NCBI GenBank assembly: GCA_032209605.1
Contig: JASFXZ010000001.1
Location: 5,146,001-5,210,000 of the forward strand
Reading direction: 5' to 3'
DNA length: 64,000 nt
Origin: Mactromeris polynyma
Lineage: Eukaryota > Mollusca > Bivalvia > Venerida > Mactridae
Of the stretch, positions 1 through 11,934 are shown piece by piece; the first letter of the stretch is position 1, and every line of letters begins with the position of its first letter. Under the pieces are notes generated by a model. It was not told the DNA's origin, did not search any database, and saw nothing but the letters and a program-made list of their open reading frames with translations. The translations under genes and the position numbers were made by a program.

Positions 1-116
1 CTTATATCATCACTCCAGACTGTTTCCCATGTTTCCAACCTTATATCATCACTCCAGACTGTATCCCATGTTTCCAACCTTATATCATCACTCCAGACTG
101 TATCCCATGTTCCAAC
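1..116. repeat. 39-bp tandem repeat, three copies at the window edge
   Basis: The unit begins CTTATATCATCACTCCAGAC and ends ATGTTTCCAAC. It is cut by the start of the window, so the true array length is unknown. Confidence 0.9.
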
Positions 117-299
117 CAGTACTTGTCCCTTATTCAGGAATTGTGTAGACTTAGGAAGAATTAGGAAATACAAGTTCAAGCTTATTTATTTTGTATTGAT
201 TGTGAAACAAGTTCTTACAACTTATACTTATCACTCTTGATGACTGCACCCTGGGTTACTAACAAGTACTTGCGCTTAATAAGGGATTGTGCAGTAGTG

Positions 300-530
300 T
301 CAAACCCCGCTTAACGAGGGGCTTGATCTCAAGACCTTTGGATCAGGAGTAATGCACTCTACCTTTCGACCCCTGTGTCTCTTCCATGGCGGGATTCAAG
401 CCTGTGAGGATTCAGTGGCTCTCTACCCCCTTACCCATCCCACCTCCCTTAATCAATGTCAGTTGCATGTGGAAAAACAAGTCTGTACCGGTTGGTAACC
501 TAGGAACACTGGTTTAGAACAACTAACGCA
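300..530. mobile_element. SINE-like remnants
   Basis: A minus-strand tRNA-like head is suggested at 300-380 (reverse complement reads GGTAGAGTGCATTACTCC). A plus-strand tail at 480-525 (TACCGGTTGGTAACC... ACTGGTTTAG) resembles the 3' tails at 61,745, 61,890 and 21,150. Both are diverged. Confidence 0.4.
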
Positions 531-1499
531 AACTTTAAGTATACTGTACGCTCCGTTATCGGCACTTCTTGCAGATTTTGTCAACAATAGACAGAGCTTG
601 GTAAGTGTTTGTTTTTTATTGATATCAAATGTATTAAAAGTAGCGATATAGCCAGTACAAGCGACAGATCATTAAAGTTTCCCATAGTTATGTGGTTTTA
701 GCCAGTAATACTGCAGTTTCTTCAATCATTCGAGAAAACCGACGGATAGGGTCAGTTTCTGTAATGAAATTTCACATTTTTGATCAACTACTGTCTCCAA
801 TAAACATTTATTTCACTTTTTACCGGCTCCTACGCTAATATAACCGTTTTACTGATGTCAGTAAATATTGCTGCTATATAACTGTTGAATGATATAAATC
901 CTAATGCACACGGCAGTTAACATTCAACAATACTCTGGCATTACGTGCTTTTAAACCGTTCTGCTAATAGAAATCGATGATCCTTTTCATGCTGAAATGA
1001 AGATACATTGTATTCTAAATGAAAAGAAAGCAGAATTGTGAAGTTACAATTTGTATGCCCCATTATAATCACACTCAAGGGGCTATTATTTATGAATGAA
1101 TGAAAATAAACAAAGGGAGATAACAATGGCATCACTGCATTGCTGTAAATCGTTGTGTGGTTATTTTTCGGCGCAGCCGTTCTAACATTGTTTTGCTATT
1201 GGCATATCAGTGTTGTGTAAACCAATCAAATGTAACGTTAACCACCAAGGCAATTTCTCTTCAATTGAACAACGTTTGTGACCTTGACACGGATTGGTTA
1301 ACCTTTTGATAAAGGGTACTTTACCTTACCGAAATCCACTTAATTTCGGTGAATTTACCGAAATCCATTTTAGATCTGGAGTGACCAGCAATCGTAACAT
1401 CTCGGCACTTTTGTTGCACATCTAATCTTAACCTTCAAAACAGCGCCGACCATCTTTTTTCAAGATATTTCTTGTTCATATTTATGTTTTTAGATGTAT
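531..1499. other. No gene seen
   Basis: AT-rich unique-looking sequence. A short imperfect duplication of TTACCGAAATCCA at 1326-1365 is the only structure noted. Confidence 0.5.
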
Positions 1500-1905
1500 G
1501 CTAAGTTCCTCTTTCCCCATGTACAGCTCCATTACTTGCTATAATATTCATGTTCTTCACTCCCCCCTCCTTTCCCCATGTACAGTTCCATTACTTGCTA
1601 TAATATTCATGTTCTCTACTCCCCCCTCCTTTCGGCCTTAATTATAACTGACTTTCTGGACTTGTTCCGTGATGTATGCCATCCATTCAACTTTCTCTCC
1701 CCTTGTTGTCCCCTTAAATTCTCCTTAGTTGTTTTTATGGTCGGCCAGACCATTCCTTGCATCCCTATTCCCATACAATTGTTTAACCTTGTACATCCGC
1801 AGTCCCTAATGTTATGAATACTGTTGTTTTCCCGGGGTCTGTGTGGGGATGTATTTTCTTATGTATGTGGCTTTCCCTGTAGCAACTTAATCTCTCGTTC
1901 ACGCA
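1500..1905 (+). mobile_element. Dispersed element 'F', copy 1, with an internal 59-bp duplication
   Basis: Contains two copies of a 59-bp block (1511-1628; TTTCCCCATGTACAG...), then ACCATTCCTTGCATCCCT, then the end module GGTCTGTGTGGGGATG... CCCTGTAGCAACTTAATCTC (1838-1900). The same modules recur at 9,350-9,480 (minus), 10,742-11,600 and 60,700-61,270. The type is unknown; the ends carry no clear terminal repeats. Confidence 0.6.
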
Positions 1906-2397
1906 TGACAGTCTGGTTAGCTCAAACCATGTACAAATTCGTTATATGAAGTTTTTTGTATAAAAATAGCAACAACAAAACAATCACTGGAAAAAGTACT
2001 AAATAATACAAATCTCATTTTGAAAACTGATTGAATTAACAAAATAACATAAAAATCTCACAATTGGTTTAATAAAGATACGAGAAAATTACAGATTTCT
2101 TAAACTCATTCCAATTTTGCTCAGACAGAACCTTGACAAGAATATTGACAACGAATGAACAAAACTCCAAGGCAATGACTTAGCAGGTTTTTTTCAAGCG
2201 ATCTGCCTCCAAGGAATTCTACGCCAACAGGGACATGTTTTTTGGAGGGAATTTAATTCAAAAGAAATAAATCAAGAATTAGGAAAATTATCCCCACATT
2301 TTCAAGAAATACCCCGGGAGAAAGCCGGAGAAATTATACAATTATAACGCTGAAAAGAGGAGCTGTTTTTATACAAATTTAATATTACAAGATCAAG

Positions 2398-2560
2398 AGA
2401 CTGGAGAATGACAAAAACATGGAGACCAGTCTATGAATGCAGCCTTGCCATTGGTCACCTTTTAGGGCAGTGCCTAGAAACAACCAATCAGATTCTTGAA
2501 TTTTAGACTCGTCTCCAAACTCAGATTTATAACCTTAGACTGGGATTGGTTTCCAAAATT
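2398..2560. mobile_element. Dispersed repeat family 'E' (first of eight copies)
   Basis: Marked by GGAGACCAGTCTATGAATGC, CCATTGGTCACCTTTTAG, AACCAATCAGATTCTTGA and CTCCAAACTCAGATTTATAA. Similar blocks lie at 16045-16170, 16935-17035, 19845-19985, 29310-29455, 47340-47485, 48860-48985 and 50540-50680. Both orientations occur. No coding capacity; class unknown. Confidence 0.7.
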
Positions 2561-3014
2561 TAGCAGTTGAAATACAAATTTATTTAACTGTTGCTTGTTT
2601 GCAAAGAAACTGCAATTCTCTTCATAGTTATCATTAACAGAAAAAAAAGTAAAGAGCAAATTTTCCTGCCGAAAGAAACAATCTGATTGACATCATTACG
2701 TCATACAGGGCAACACACAGTTATTAATAAAAACGACTGAATTCATAGTAAAACATACTTAAGGAAATGATTGTCATTACAAATTCCAGAAAGTCATAAA
2801 TAACATCACAATAATACCATTTTCTACCATGCACCAAAACAAAATTGTCAAATTTTTAACCACACTAATACAGCAAACAGGTGTAGTTTTTGTCCCATAA
2901 ATGTCTGCAGGGCACATTCACCTTGTAAATTCATGCATACAGGTATGTACATCACAAACTCTCTTGCTTTACCGCTGAAATAGCAGGTATAGTCCATTTT
3001 CATTTACTTGTAGT

Positions 3015-3240
3015 CAGCCAATGAAAACATGTTTTGGAAACTATTGACCAATCAACATCATGAAAACATGTTTTGGAAACTATTGACCAATTAACATCAT
3101 CAAAACAACAATGGTATTAATTCTCAACTAAATTTGAATCAAATTTAGTATAGTTCATTTTTATTTACTTCAGAATGGTTTTAAACAAAATGTGAAGTGG
3201 TCAGCCAATTGTAACACGTTTTGGAAAATACTGACCAATC
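3015..3240. repeat. Three partial copies of a dispersed block
   Basis: AAACATGTTTTGGAAACTATTG occurs at 3027-3060, again at 3062-3100 and, diverged, near 3215. A further relative lies at 19985. Part of a larger, unclassified repeat. Confidence 0.6.
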
Positions 3241-3797
3241 AACACCATGATTGTACACTATTAAATGTAACCTATAGCATGGACATATAAACCATGGATT
3301 GGAAACTTTCTACTATGTCTGAATAAATTTGTTTGAACTCTCGCAAGCAGTGAGATTTCTTCCGAGATCAAACCCCACTGAAATTTTGCGACGTCTGCCA
3401 TATTGTTTCTGAATTGAGAGAAGTTGACATTTTGAACAACAGCTATGTCAGTTGTAAGGCCAAACGAGATAGTGACTATCGCTGATAGATAAAGTGGCAG
3501 AAATTCATGATACTTACCCAGCGCAGTAAAGATTGTGGGTAAATTAATTCTTGTTATCGGTTCACCAATATCAGACAGTTTCAATACCACAGCTTAATTA
3601 TTTCCGTGCCAATGGTTGTAAATAAACACTAACACAGGCACATTAGAGCACATTTCCATTCATGTTTGGCCTATATATGACAGAATGATACATTAGGCCA
3701 GTAATACATCCGGAAGTAGGTTGTCTATTACACATCCTAACATCCGTATAATTAATTCCATACTGTAAAGATATGATCTTAAATAATGTTTCCAAAA

Positions 3798-4870
3798 AGA
3801 ACAGGATATGACACTGTGCACTCACAAAGACAACATGATGTTACACTGTGCACCCACAAAGAGAACAGGACATGACAATGGAAACTCACAAAGAGAACAG
3901 GACATAACAATGGAAACTCATAAAGAGAACAGGACATAACAATGGAAACTCACAAAGAGAACAGGACATAACAATGGAAACTCACAAAGAGAACAGGACA
4001 TAACAATGGAAACTCACAAAGAGAACAGGACATAACAATGGAAACTCACAAAGAGAACAGGACATAACAATGGAAACTCACAAGGACATAACAATGGAAA
4101 CTCTCAAAGAGAACAAGACATAACAATGGAAACTCACAAAGAGAACAGGACATAACAATGGAAACTCACAAAGAGAACAGGACATAACAATGGAAACTCA
4201 CAAAGAGAACAGGACATAACAATGGAAACTCACAAAGAGAACAGGACATAACAATGGAAACTCACAAAGAGAACAGGACATAACAATGGAAACTCTCAAA
4301 GAGAACAGGACATAACAATGGAAACTCACAAAGAGAACAGGACATAACAATGGAAACTCACAAAGAGAACAGGACATAACAATGGAAACTCTCAAAGAGA
4401 ACAAGACATAACAATGGAAACTCTCAAAGAGAACAGGACATAACAATGGAAACTCACAAAGAGAACATGACATAACAATGGAAACTCACAAAGAGAACAG
4501 GACATAACAATGGAAACTCACAAAGAGAACAGGACATAACAATGGAAACTCACAAAGAGAACAGGACATAACAATGGAAACTCACAAAGAGAACATGACA
4601 TAACAATGGAAACTCACAAAGAGAACATGACATAACAATGGAAACTCACAAAGAGAACAGGACATAACAATGGAAACTCACAAAGAGAACAGGACATAAC
4701 AATGGAAACTCTCAAAGAGAACAGGAAATAACAATGGAAACTCTCAAAGAGAACAAGACATAACAATGGAAACTCTCAAAGAGAACAAGACATAACAATG
4801 GAAACTCACAAAGAGAACAGGACATAACAATGGAAACTCACAAAGAGAACAGGAAATGGCACAGTGAACT
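3798..4870. repeat. 32-bp minisatellite, about 32 copies
   Basis: The unit is CACAAAGAGAACAGGACATA + ACAATGGAAACT, with point variants (CTC for CAC, AAG or ATG for AGG) and a short unit near 4081. The first two copies are diverged. The minus-strand ORF over it repeats every 32 residues (three units) and is an artefact. Confidence 0.95.
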
Positions 4871-5800
4871 CAACTGTAGTAGAAATCTGGCCCTATTAGA
4901 CAGACAAAATGTTAAGGTGTTACATCACTAATTATCTAAGAAATAAGGTAATACAAGAAATATATCCGAGTTCACAGTGGCCAAAGGCACGCAAATTAAG
5001 ACTCTCACAGCAAACATTCATCAGTCATTGGCAAAAACAATTAAAACCCACCAATTGACTTTATATGAAGTGTATAGAATCTTATGGTTCAAAGTGTACA
5101 GTTGTAACATACCTTATACCTGGATGTAATATCCTTTTTCAGCTAATGGATTATTGTTAATTAATTATCCATTAAACAGTGTAATAAATCCCCCTTCTGG
5201 GTAATAAATGCATTTAGTTAATGGTATATAAATCCAAACAGGGCTGTTGTCACCTATTTAATGAAATACATACATATATTTAGCAAGAATCCACCAAATT
5301 TAACGAACTAACCATACATAAAAATTCTAATTATAAAAACTTGTTAAGTACGGAACATTTGGTAACACACAATGAAACTCTGACCAAAAGTTGGAAATGA
5401 TGTCAACACCTACGTTAAATTTTCACAAAACAGCATTCAAGCCATGAATATACAACATACTGCATTGGTTAACAATATCACGACGTCAGAGAGAGCTCGA
5501 CAGGAAGTCCTGACAGTTTGAGATGGTGTCAACTCTGTGTCATCGTGACTAAATTGTATGCTAACTGTAATTAACAAACTTAATTAAGTCGAGAATATTA
5601 ATGAGCCTTAATAAAGGCCAGAGTATGAACAGTTGTTTGTTGTGTCATTGCATTGGACAGAGCTAAGATGTCATTTTAAATAAAGATGATAAATCCAGAG
5701 AATCAGTTAGAACACGATCAGTGTCTGAAAATTTGTATCACAAAACAAGGTTTTGTATCCTAAGTACAGTGGAACATCGCTATCATGAACATCGCTATCA
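4871..5800. other. No gene seen
   Basis: AT-rich sequence without open frames of note or recognised repeats. ATCGCTATCATG is duplicated at about 5775-5800. Confidence 0.5.
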
Positions 5801-5814
5801 TGTACATTGTCAGC

Positions 5815-6050
5815 CACTTTTTTCATTTTTTTGGGGAAGTATAATTATATGGCGGGTCCTTTAGATAGGAGAAATTTGCATCATGAATCACCAAATGTAG
5901 GTATTTATAAGGCTAAAAGTTTAAATAATATTACTGAACTTTCTTTTCTAAGTAGGGGAAAAATATATACTTTTTCTTTGGGGATTGGCACCCAATATCA
6001 GCCCCAAATTTGCCATACTAAAAAGGGCCAATTGTTATTTCAAATACCAA
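5815..6050. mobile_element. Dispersed repeat family 'I', copy 1
   Basis: TTTTTTGGGGAAGTATAATT ... GGAAAAATATATACTTTTTC ... CCCCAAATTTGCCATA. The same blocks lie at 51300-51375 and 55675-56000, both in BSDC1 introns. Confidence 0.6.
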
Positions 6051-6167
6051 CTTCTACACTATTTCAGTAATTGGCCTCTACTATCAGTAATGAGTTGCAT
6101 TGCCCAGAATAAAACTTTCTTTCATTGGCCTAACAATCTGCCAACATCATTGTCAGGAGAGAGTACA

Positions 6168-6345
6168 GTTACACCTCAATAATAAGACCACCCTTGGGAC
6201 TCTTGAAAACTGGGCTTCTTATTGAGGTGTCCTTAATATTGATGTTAAATATAGAGCAAAACAGTGAACATGGACTCGAAAATTGTATTCCTTATTTCGA
6301 GGTGGTCTAAATATTGAGGTGGTCTTTAAGTGAGGTTTTAATAAA
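6168..6345. mobile_element. Palindromic element family 'C', copy 1
   Basis: Starts ACAGTTACACCTCAATAATAA plus GACCACCCTTGGGACTCTTG, ends GAGGTGGTCTTTAAGTGAGG; inverted arms, no coding capacity. Other copies: 7670-7872 (expanded), 22361-22497 (inverted) and 29222-29300 (short). Confidence 0.75.
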
Positions 6346-6620
6346 CTTTCTTTACAAAAAGGGTAAGTAATTCAGAATAAATAGGAAAATTGTTAAGTTA
6401 TTATAATTCTTATTGTGCTGGGATAATGCTAGAGTTAAGACAGCATCTGTCATGTGATCCCTGACCTCAGTCGAATCCATTTACATGACAACAGTAATCA
6501 ATACAATAATCACTGAAATATAAGCTAATACAGTAAGTGACTATCATGTATTACACTTGGGGTTTTTGTTCAAATTTACTGCCGAATTTCAGCTGTTTCC
6601 CCTAGCAAACAACCTCCTTT

Positions 6621-6716
6621 TTTCCCCAAAAAATGTTATTTTTCCCCAAAAAATGTTATTTTTCCCCCAAAAATGTTATTTTTCCCCAAAAAATGTTATT
6701 TTTTTCCCCAAAATGT
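6621..6716. repeat. 20-bp tandem repeat, about five copies
   Basis: The unit is TTTCCCCAAAAAATGTTATT. It is T/C-rich on this strand and followed by degenerate A/T-rich sequence. Confidence 0.85.
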
Positions 6717-7404
6717 AAAAAAAATTTACTGACTTTTTTTACCATCCTGAAAAGAGCATTTGAGATGAAAAGGGAAAAGTAATAATTCATTCAGCAAAAG
6801 CAGGAAATAAAAACATTTACATGTATAAGTAAAATAACCCATGCTCTTATTTTCCCAAATTTAGGACTTATCGCGCATATTTTCCCAATTGTAAAGGCAC
6901 AGGCAGTAGAATTATTTTCAATAAATAGAACTGCTAGAAATAATTTTGAGAAAATGGTACGCTAATGCCTTCATACAGACGTACGCTAAAACACAGCATT
7001 ATAACTTCTCTTCAAAGTTTCCTGTAACTGCAAAACACGAGTCCGACGCTAACTTGGTGCGTAGGTTGGGATAGAAAATAGCAGTATTGCATGGACACTT
7101 GTATTTGTCATACATATTCTATAAAAGTTTGATCAAGATATATGTACCAGTAATCAACTGTATGTGGTAAAAAACGTTAATAACATATTTTAATCAGCAG
7201 TCTGGAATAAATATATGCACCAAAGTACACCAAAGTGCAATAAAGATATATATCACGCAGTATATAACTGTTCATGAATGAGTAATATCTATATGTATGT
7301 CAGGATCGAAATAAACTATTATATCAGTGCATGAAATATTGATGTAGTTTTTATGGCTGCATGAATATGCATTATGGTAATGGTGAGATCATTTGGGGGT
7401 TAAT

Positions 7405-7561
7405 TCACAGGAGATGGTCATGAGTTCTCTAATGTTATCCCTTTTAGAGTTGTGTATATATAGTACAGTATATAGTACTACATGTATATATACTATAGAA
7501 GGAATAAAGGGAAATAACTCTAGAAGGGATAAAGGATGAGAACTTGTGACAATCTCGTGTG
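7405..7561. mobile_element. Palindromic MITE family 'A', copy 1
   Basis: Ends CACAGGAGATGGTCA and TGACAATCTCGTGTG in inverted orientation. The arms carry TTCTCTCCC/AAGGGATAAAGGGAG-type units, and the centre is a TATATAGTACTA-rich palindrome. No coding capacity. Confidence 0.75.
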
Positions 7562-7669
7562 GGTTATCCCTGCTACACTTATGGTTTGTACTTTTTATAT
7601 GAACATGCTGGATAGTTAATTGTTTCTGGATGTCCAACTACAACAATATTTGGACTCCATGTGTTCTCA

Positions 7670-7872
7670 ATTTTGAGGTGGTCTTATTATTGAGGTGGTC
7701 TTATTATTGTGATGGAATTATTATTGAGGTGGTCTTATTATTGAGGTGGTCTTATTATTGAGGTGTACTTATTATTGAGGTGGACTTATTATTGAGGTGG
7801 TCTTATTATTGAGGTGGACTTATTATTGATGTGGTCTTATTATTGAGGTGGTCTTTAAGTGAGGTTTGACTG
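7670..7872. repeat. 17-bp tandem array inside palindromic element 'C'
   Basis: The unit is TTATTATTGAGGTGGTC, about 11 copies. The right end, GGTGGTCTTTAAGTGAGGTT, is identical to the right end of element C at 6,313-6,335, so the array is an expansion of that element's arm. Confidence 0.85.
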
Positions 7873-8076
7873 CATTCTCAATAAAATTATTATAGCCTCC
7901 CTCAGGGATTGAACTCACAATTGACTGGTACTGCTAGGTTTGTACTTCCATCCCCTCTAGCTACCAGGACAAACCCTTCATAATCAGCTTTGTACCATTA
8001 CAGTCGAGCCTGTATTTATAGACATTGTGTTTGTGTCAGATAAATCAAGTTATCAAAGTGTGCACTTATCTATGTA

Positions 8077-8157
8077 TATATCGGGGTGTTGGTGCCAAAA
8101 CCAGATATCTCCATATATTAACGAGATGGTAGATTCTGGCGCTAACCCCTCGATATA
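8077..8157. repeat. About 80-nt imperfect hairpin
   Basis: TATCGGGGTGTTGGTGCC... pairs with ...GGCGCTAACCCCTCGATA across a TA-rich centre, with several mismatches. Probably the core of another palindromic element. Confidence 0.55.
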
Positions 8158-8375
8158 ATACTCATGTAATTCAATTTGCATTATTTAAATCACAATGGAG
8201 AACTAGGTGTGTTTAATGTGCATCTATTTTAGCTACAGATGTTGCAATAAAAAATTGGACAAATTATTCTGCCAGCCTTCCAAACTCAATAAGCATAATT
8301 TCTTAGCTGACTGATTTGCTTCAATTAAAGAAAATGGACCGATATGCACAATTCACTCACAGAAATTGATAGATA

Positions 8376-8560
8376 GTCGGACCTCATTTATATGAAATAA
8401 ATATTGTTTATTCGACAACCTTCTATCCGAATAATTGGTACCATCTGAAATAAATATCAGGTCTCGATGTATCTTCTTATGCACGTGAAATTGAAATGGA
8501 CTATAATTATAGATATAATTTCAGACCTGATGATTACGAATGAACGAGGTCCGACTGTAT
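8376..8560. mobile_element. Palindromic MITE family 'B' (TA-flanked), copy 1
   Basis: Inverted ends AGTCGGACCTCATTTAT and AACGAGGTCCGACTGTA, about 180 bp. Internal blocks ATTCGACAACCTTCTATCCG and AATAAATATCAGGTC are shared with four other copies. The CAGTCGGACCTC-like end beside TA suggests a pogo/Tigger- or mariner-mobilised MITE. Confidence 0.8.
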
Positions 8561-9139
8561 GTTAATTCCATAGAAGCTCTGGAAAAAAATGTTCTGTATT
8601 TATTGACAATCATAGTAATTATTTAGGCGTTACTGACATCATAGGACAAGATTGTACAACAATTACCTACATAAATAGACGTATAACACTTGGAAGGCAA
8701 TAAGTATGTCCCTCGTATGAATATTTAAACACTACAAGTAGCACGGAAGATTGTCTTGAGTTCTCTCCCTTCATCCCCTCAGAAGAAGTAATGGCGATAA
8801 CCGATCTGACATTACAGGAAGTTTACAGAGGATACAACTATGTAACCCATTACTTATCCGTTGTTTAACATATTATATGAGATAAATTGTACTTGAGTGT
8901 CTCATCTGAAGTATTCACAAATGTACGACAATATGGTCACATCATACAAGCATCTTGTTAATGTCTTCCTTTGATGTAGCAGCTGCTGACATGTTGAACG
9001 GGTAACTGACTTTATGAGCAATTCAACGAACAGCGAATAATGAAAAATGAAAATAGAGTTTCACATCAAATTCCAAAAAATAAGAAAATTATGATTTCGA
9101 GTTGGTGCGCAATAAACATCAGTTTAATGGCCTTTTAAG
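8561..9139. other. No clear gene; one short ORF
   Basis: Contains a fragment of MITE family A near 8752-8785. A minus-strand 16-codon ORF at 8942-8992 (MSAAATSKEDINKMLV) has good start context. No other coding evidence. Confidence 0.4.
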
Positions 9140-9480
9140 TCACATAAAAAGCCAGGGTCGTGTAGGGACTATTCCACCTATTAGGCTGGAAGCCGGAAGA
9201 CCCGAGGCGGGCAGCTGGCACCGATCTTCTGTAAGCCATCTGGATGGCTTCCTCACTTACGAATTCCCAGGTAGGATTGGAATCTGCAGCTGTGAGGGGC
9301 AATTGACTGAATGTCAGCAGCCACGACCACTCAACCACAGAGTTGCTGCAGGGAACGCCATATACATAAGACAATGCCTCCCCACACAGACCAACAATCC
9401 AGAAAACATCAGGTACATTTGTATTTGAGGTGGTACCAGGGTAAATAACCAAGGGAACAGGGGCGCAATGAGGGGGGGGA
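9140..9480 (-). mobile_element. Dispersed element 'F', copy on the minus strand joined to another repeat
   Basis: Read on the minus strand, 9480-9350 has the CACCCCTGGTCCC-like block followed by GGTCTGTGTGGGGAGGCATT and the ending GCGTTCCCTGCAGCAAC. It continues (9350-9140) into TCAGTCAATTGCCCCTCACA and AGTGAGGAAGCCATCCAGAT, a sequence type I associate with common mollusc repeats. The 163-codon minus ORF here is a repeat by-product. Confidence 0.55.
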
Positions 9481-10741
9481 TTTTTATAAATGGCAAGGCA
9501 AATTTCTGACAAAGAGTGGAATAGAACCACATACCTTATATACTTACAGTACTTGTTCTTGCTGGAAAACCAACCCCAAATTGTATTAATAGTGACAACA
9601 GAAAACTCCTGTCCCAGATTTTGCACAGAAAGTTTGACAAAACACTTACTGTTAGAAGTAAAAGGAAATGATGTGTATTAGGATAAATGAAGGCAGACAA
9701 TCTTGGCAGGTCCCTTGATTCCGTACAATGTGTGGGCGAGATAATTACTGAAAACCGTAGGGACAGAAAGTCAACATCAGACAGTTGACAGCATCGTTCT
9801 GACAGAAAATTACAAACACAGTGAATGAACAGTTTTCCTAAAATAGACAGAAAATCGACAGAAAGTGAAAACTCAATTCAGATTAACTGTTCACAATTAG
9901 GTTCTTGGTTCGCTTACACCCTTCCCCCCAAATTCGGCCCTGTGTCAGAATGTAATGGAATTTTCACAAAAAACATGGAAAAAAGAAAGAAATATTGTCA
10001 CAACAGAAGGTGTTGTCATTTATTTTGAAGACCATTCAGTTGAAACTGTTCCATTGTGAAGTTGCTTTTCAAGTTGGGCGCATAAATACTATTACCATGG
10101 CAACCAATACAGAACAATTGCAAAAACTGTCTGTTTCAATTAGTATAAACATTTTGTACAAACAAAAATAGTTACATTCAATTAATTTTGAAAAAAGTTT
10201 GCTTTTTCAACAATTCGTTGCCATGGTAACAGTTTTCAAAACTACAGCTTTCATTGGAGTGTGTTATCACAGTGTCTGTAACATACCATTTCTAGAATGA
10301 GACTGGAGCTCTTGGGAAGCTTACGTAACAATTCTCCGCTTTATAGAAATAAATTGCCAAGAATTCAAAGTGCCAAACAAACTATTTAGCGTTTCATTAA
10401 TTACTCAGAATTTCCTAGTCTCAGTGATTTTGATAAACAATTCTGAGATATCCGACCCAGACATTCATCGATTCCATAAACAACCCTGTCAGAATGATGC
10501 TGGCTATCACCAAGATATTTTTCTAGACATATAAACAATTTTAAGGCAGTTTATAAAATCCTAGACAAAGTGATGAACTGTGAGTCAAACAATGAAGTAT
10601 GATTTGGAAGAATTTCCAGGACAAAAATTGGACAATGAGGCATAAACCTTCAGTAACTACCATTTAGTAAAAGAAAATTTGCTATTTTATCAATATTTCA
10701 AAATCCATATAATTAGTGGATCAACTCGTTTGTATTGATAA

Positions 10742-11600
10742 CATGGTCTGTGTGGGGAGGCATTGTCATGTGCATGTGGCGTGGTCTGTGTGGGGAGGCA
10801 TTGTCATGTGCATGCGACGTGGTCTGTGTGGGGAGGCATTGTCATGTGCATGCGGCGTGGTCTGTGTGGGGAGGCATTGTCATGTGCATGTGGCGTGGTC
10901 TGTGTGGGGAGGCATTGTCATGTGCATGCGGCGTGGTCTGTGTGGGGAGGCATTGTCTTGTGCATGTGGCGTGGTCTGTGTGGGGAGGCATTGTCATGTG
11001 CATGTGGCGTGGTCTGTGTGGGGAGGCATTGTCATGTGCATGCGGCGTGGTCTGTGTGGGGAGGCATTGTCATGTGCATGTGGCGTGGTCTGTGTGGGGA
11101 GGCATTGTCATGTGCATGCGGTGTGGTCTGTGTGGGGAGGCATTGTCTTGTGCATGCGGCGTGGTCTGTGTGGGGAGGCATTGTCTTGTGCATGTGGCGT
11201 GGTCTGTGTGGGGAGGCATTGTCATGTGCATGTGGCGTGGTCTGTGTGGGGAGGCATTGTCATGTGCATGCGGCGTGGTCTGTGTGGGGAGGCATTGTCA
11301 TGTGCATGCGGCGTGGTCTGTGTGGGGAGGCATTGTCATGTGCATGCGGCGTGGTCTGTGTGGGGAGGCATTGTCTTGTGCATGCGGTGTGGTCTGTGTG
11401 GGGAGGCATTGTCTTGTGCATGCGGCATGGTCTGTGTGGGGAGGCATTGTCATGTGCATGTGGCGTGGTCTGTGTGGGGAGGCATTGTCATGTGCATGCG
11501 GTGTGGTCTGTGTGGGGAGGCATTGTCATGTGCATGCGGCGTGGTCTGTGTGGGGAGGCATTGTCTTGTGCATGTGGCGTTCCCTGTAACAATTTAATCT
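10742..11600 (+). repeat. 38-bp minisatellite, about 22 copies, grown from element 'F'
   Basis: The unit is GGTCTGTGTGGGGAGGCATT + GTCATGTGCATGCGGCGT, with variants at a few fixed positions (A/T in GTCATG, C/T in GCGGCG). The array ends in GGCGTTCCCTGTAACAATTT, exactly how the single-copy modules at 1,838, 9,350 and 60,700 end. The unit has no stop in any plus frame and 38 is not a multiple of 3, so three overlapping ORFs of about 290 codons appear; these are not genes. Confidence 0.93.
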
Positions 11601-11934
11601 CTCCTTCATACATATTGTTACTGCAGATTTTGAAATGACTTTTGTAATGTATCAAGGCCTCTTGTGAGATAAGTTAATGTATGTTTTTATGTGCGTATAA
11701 CATGGCTGTATCTTGTCAACATGTATAAAACTGTCAATTTGCTGGTACATGTACAAAACTCAGTCAATTTGCTTGAGTTCCTGACTACCTTTTCTTTCTA
11801 GGGACTCCTAAAATAAACTTTTGTCAAGTATAAACTGCATATCTAGGACCCTTCAAAATTACCAAGGACTACCAATTAATCAAACACAATGGTCCAATTT
11901 ATGACCTCTAGCTGAAATATCCTAGAGAAAACCC

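Noticed and set aside
3261..3590. 109-codon minus ORF with a donor-like site near 3517
   Set aside because: Largely overlaps a dispersed repeat also found at 50,935; the first part has no acceptor and no similarity to SGK3.
4198..4473. Minus-strand Cys/Leu-rich repeat ORF
   Set aside because: By-product of the 32-bp minisatellite.
3798..4870. CRISPR-like array appearance
   Set aside because: Units are contiguous without unique spacers and the genome is eukaryotic; it is a minisatellite.
9135..9626. 163-codon minus-strand ORF
   Set aside because: Covers two joined dispersed repeats (element F and another); coding frame is incidental.
10716..11638. Three overlapping Cys/Trp-rich ORFs of 284-293 codons
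   Set aside because: They exist only because the 38-bp repeat has no stop in any plus frame; all three frames spell the same cycle of residues.
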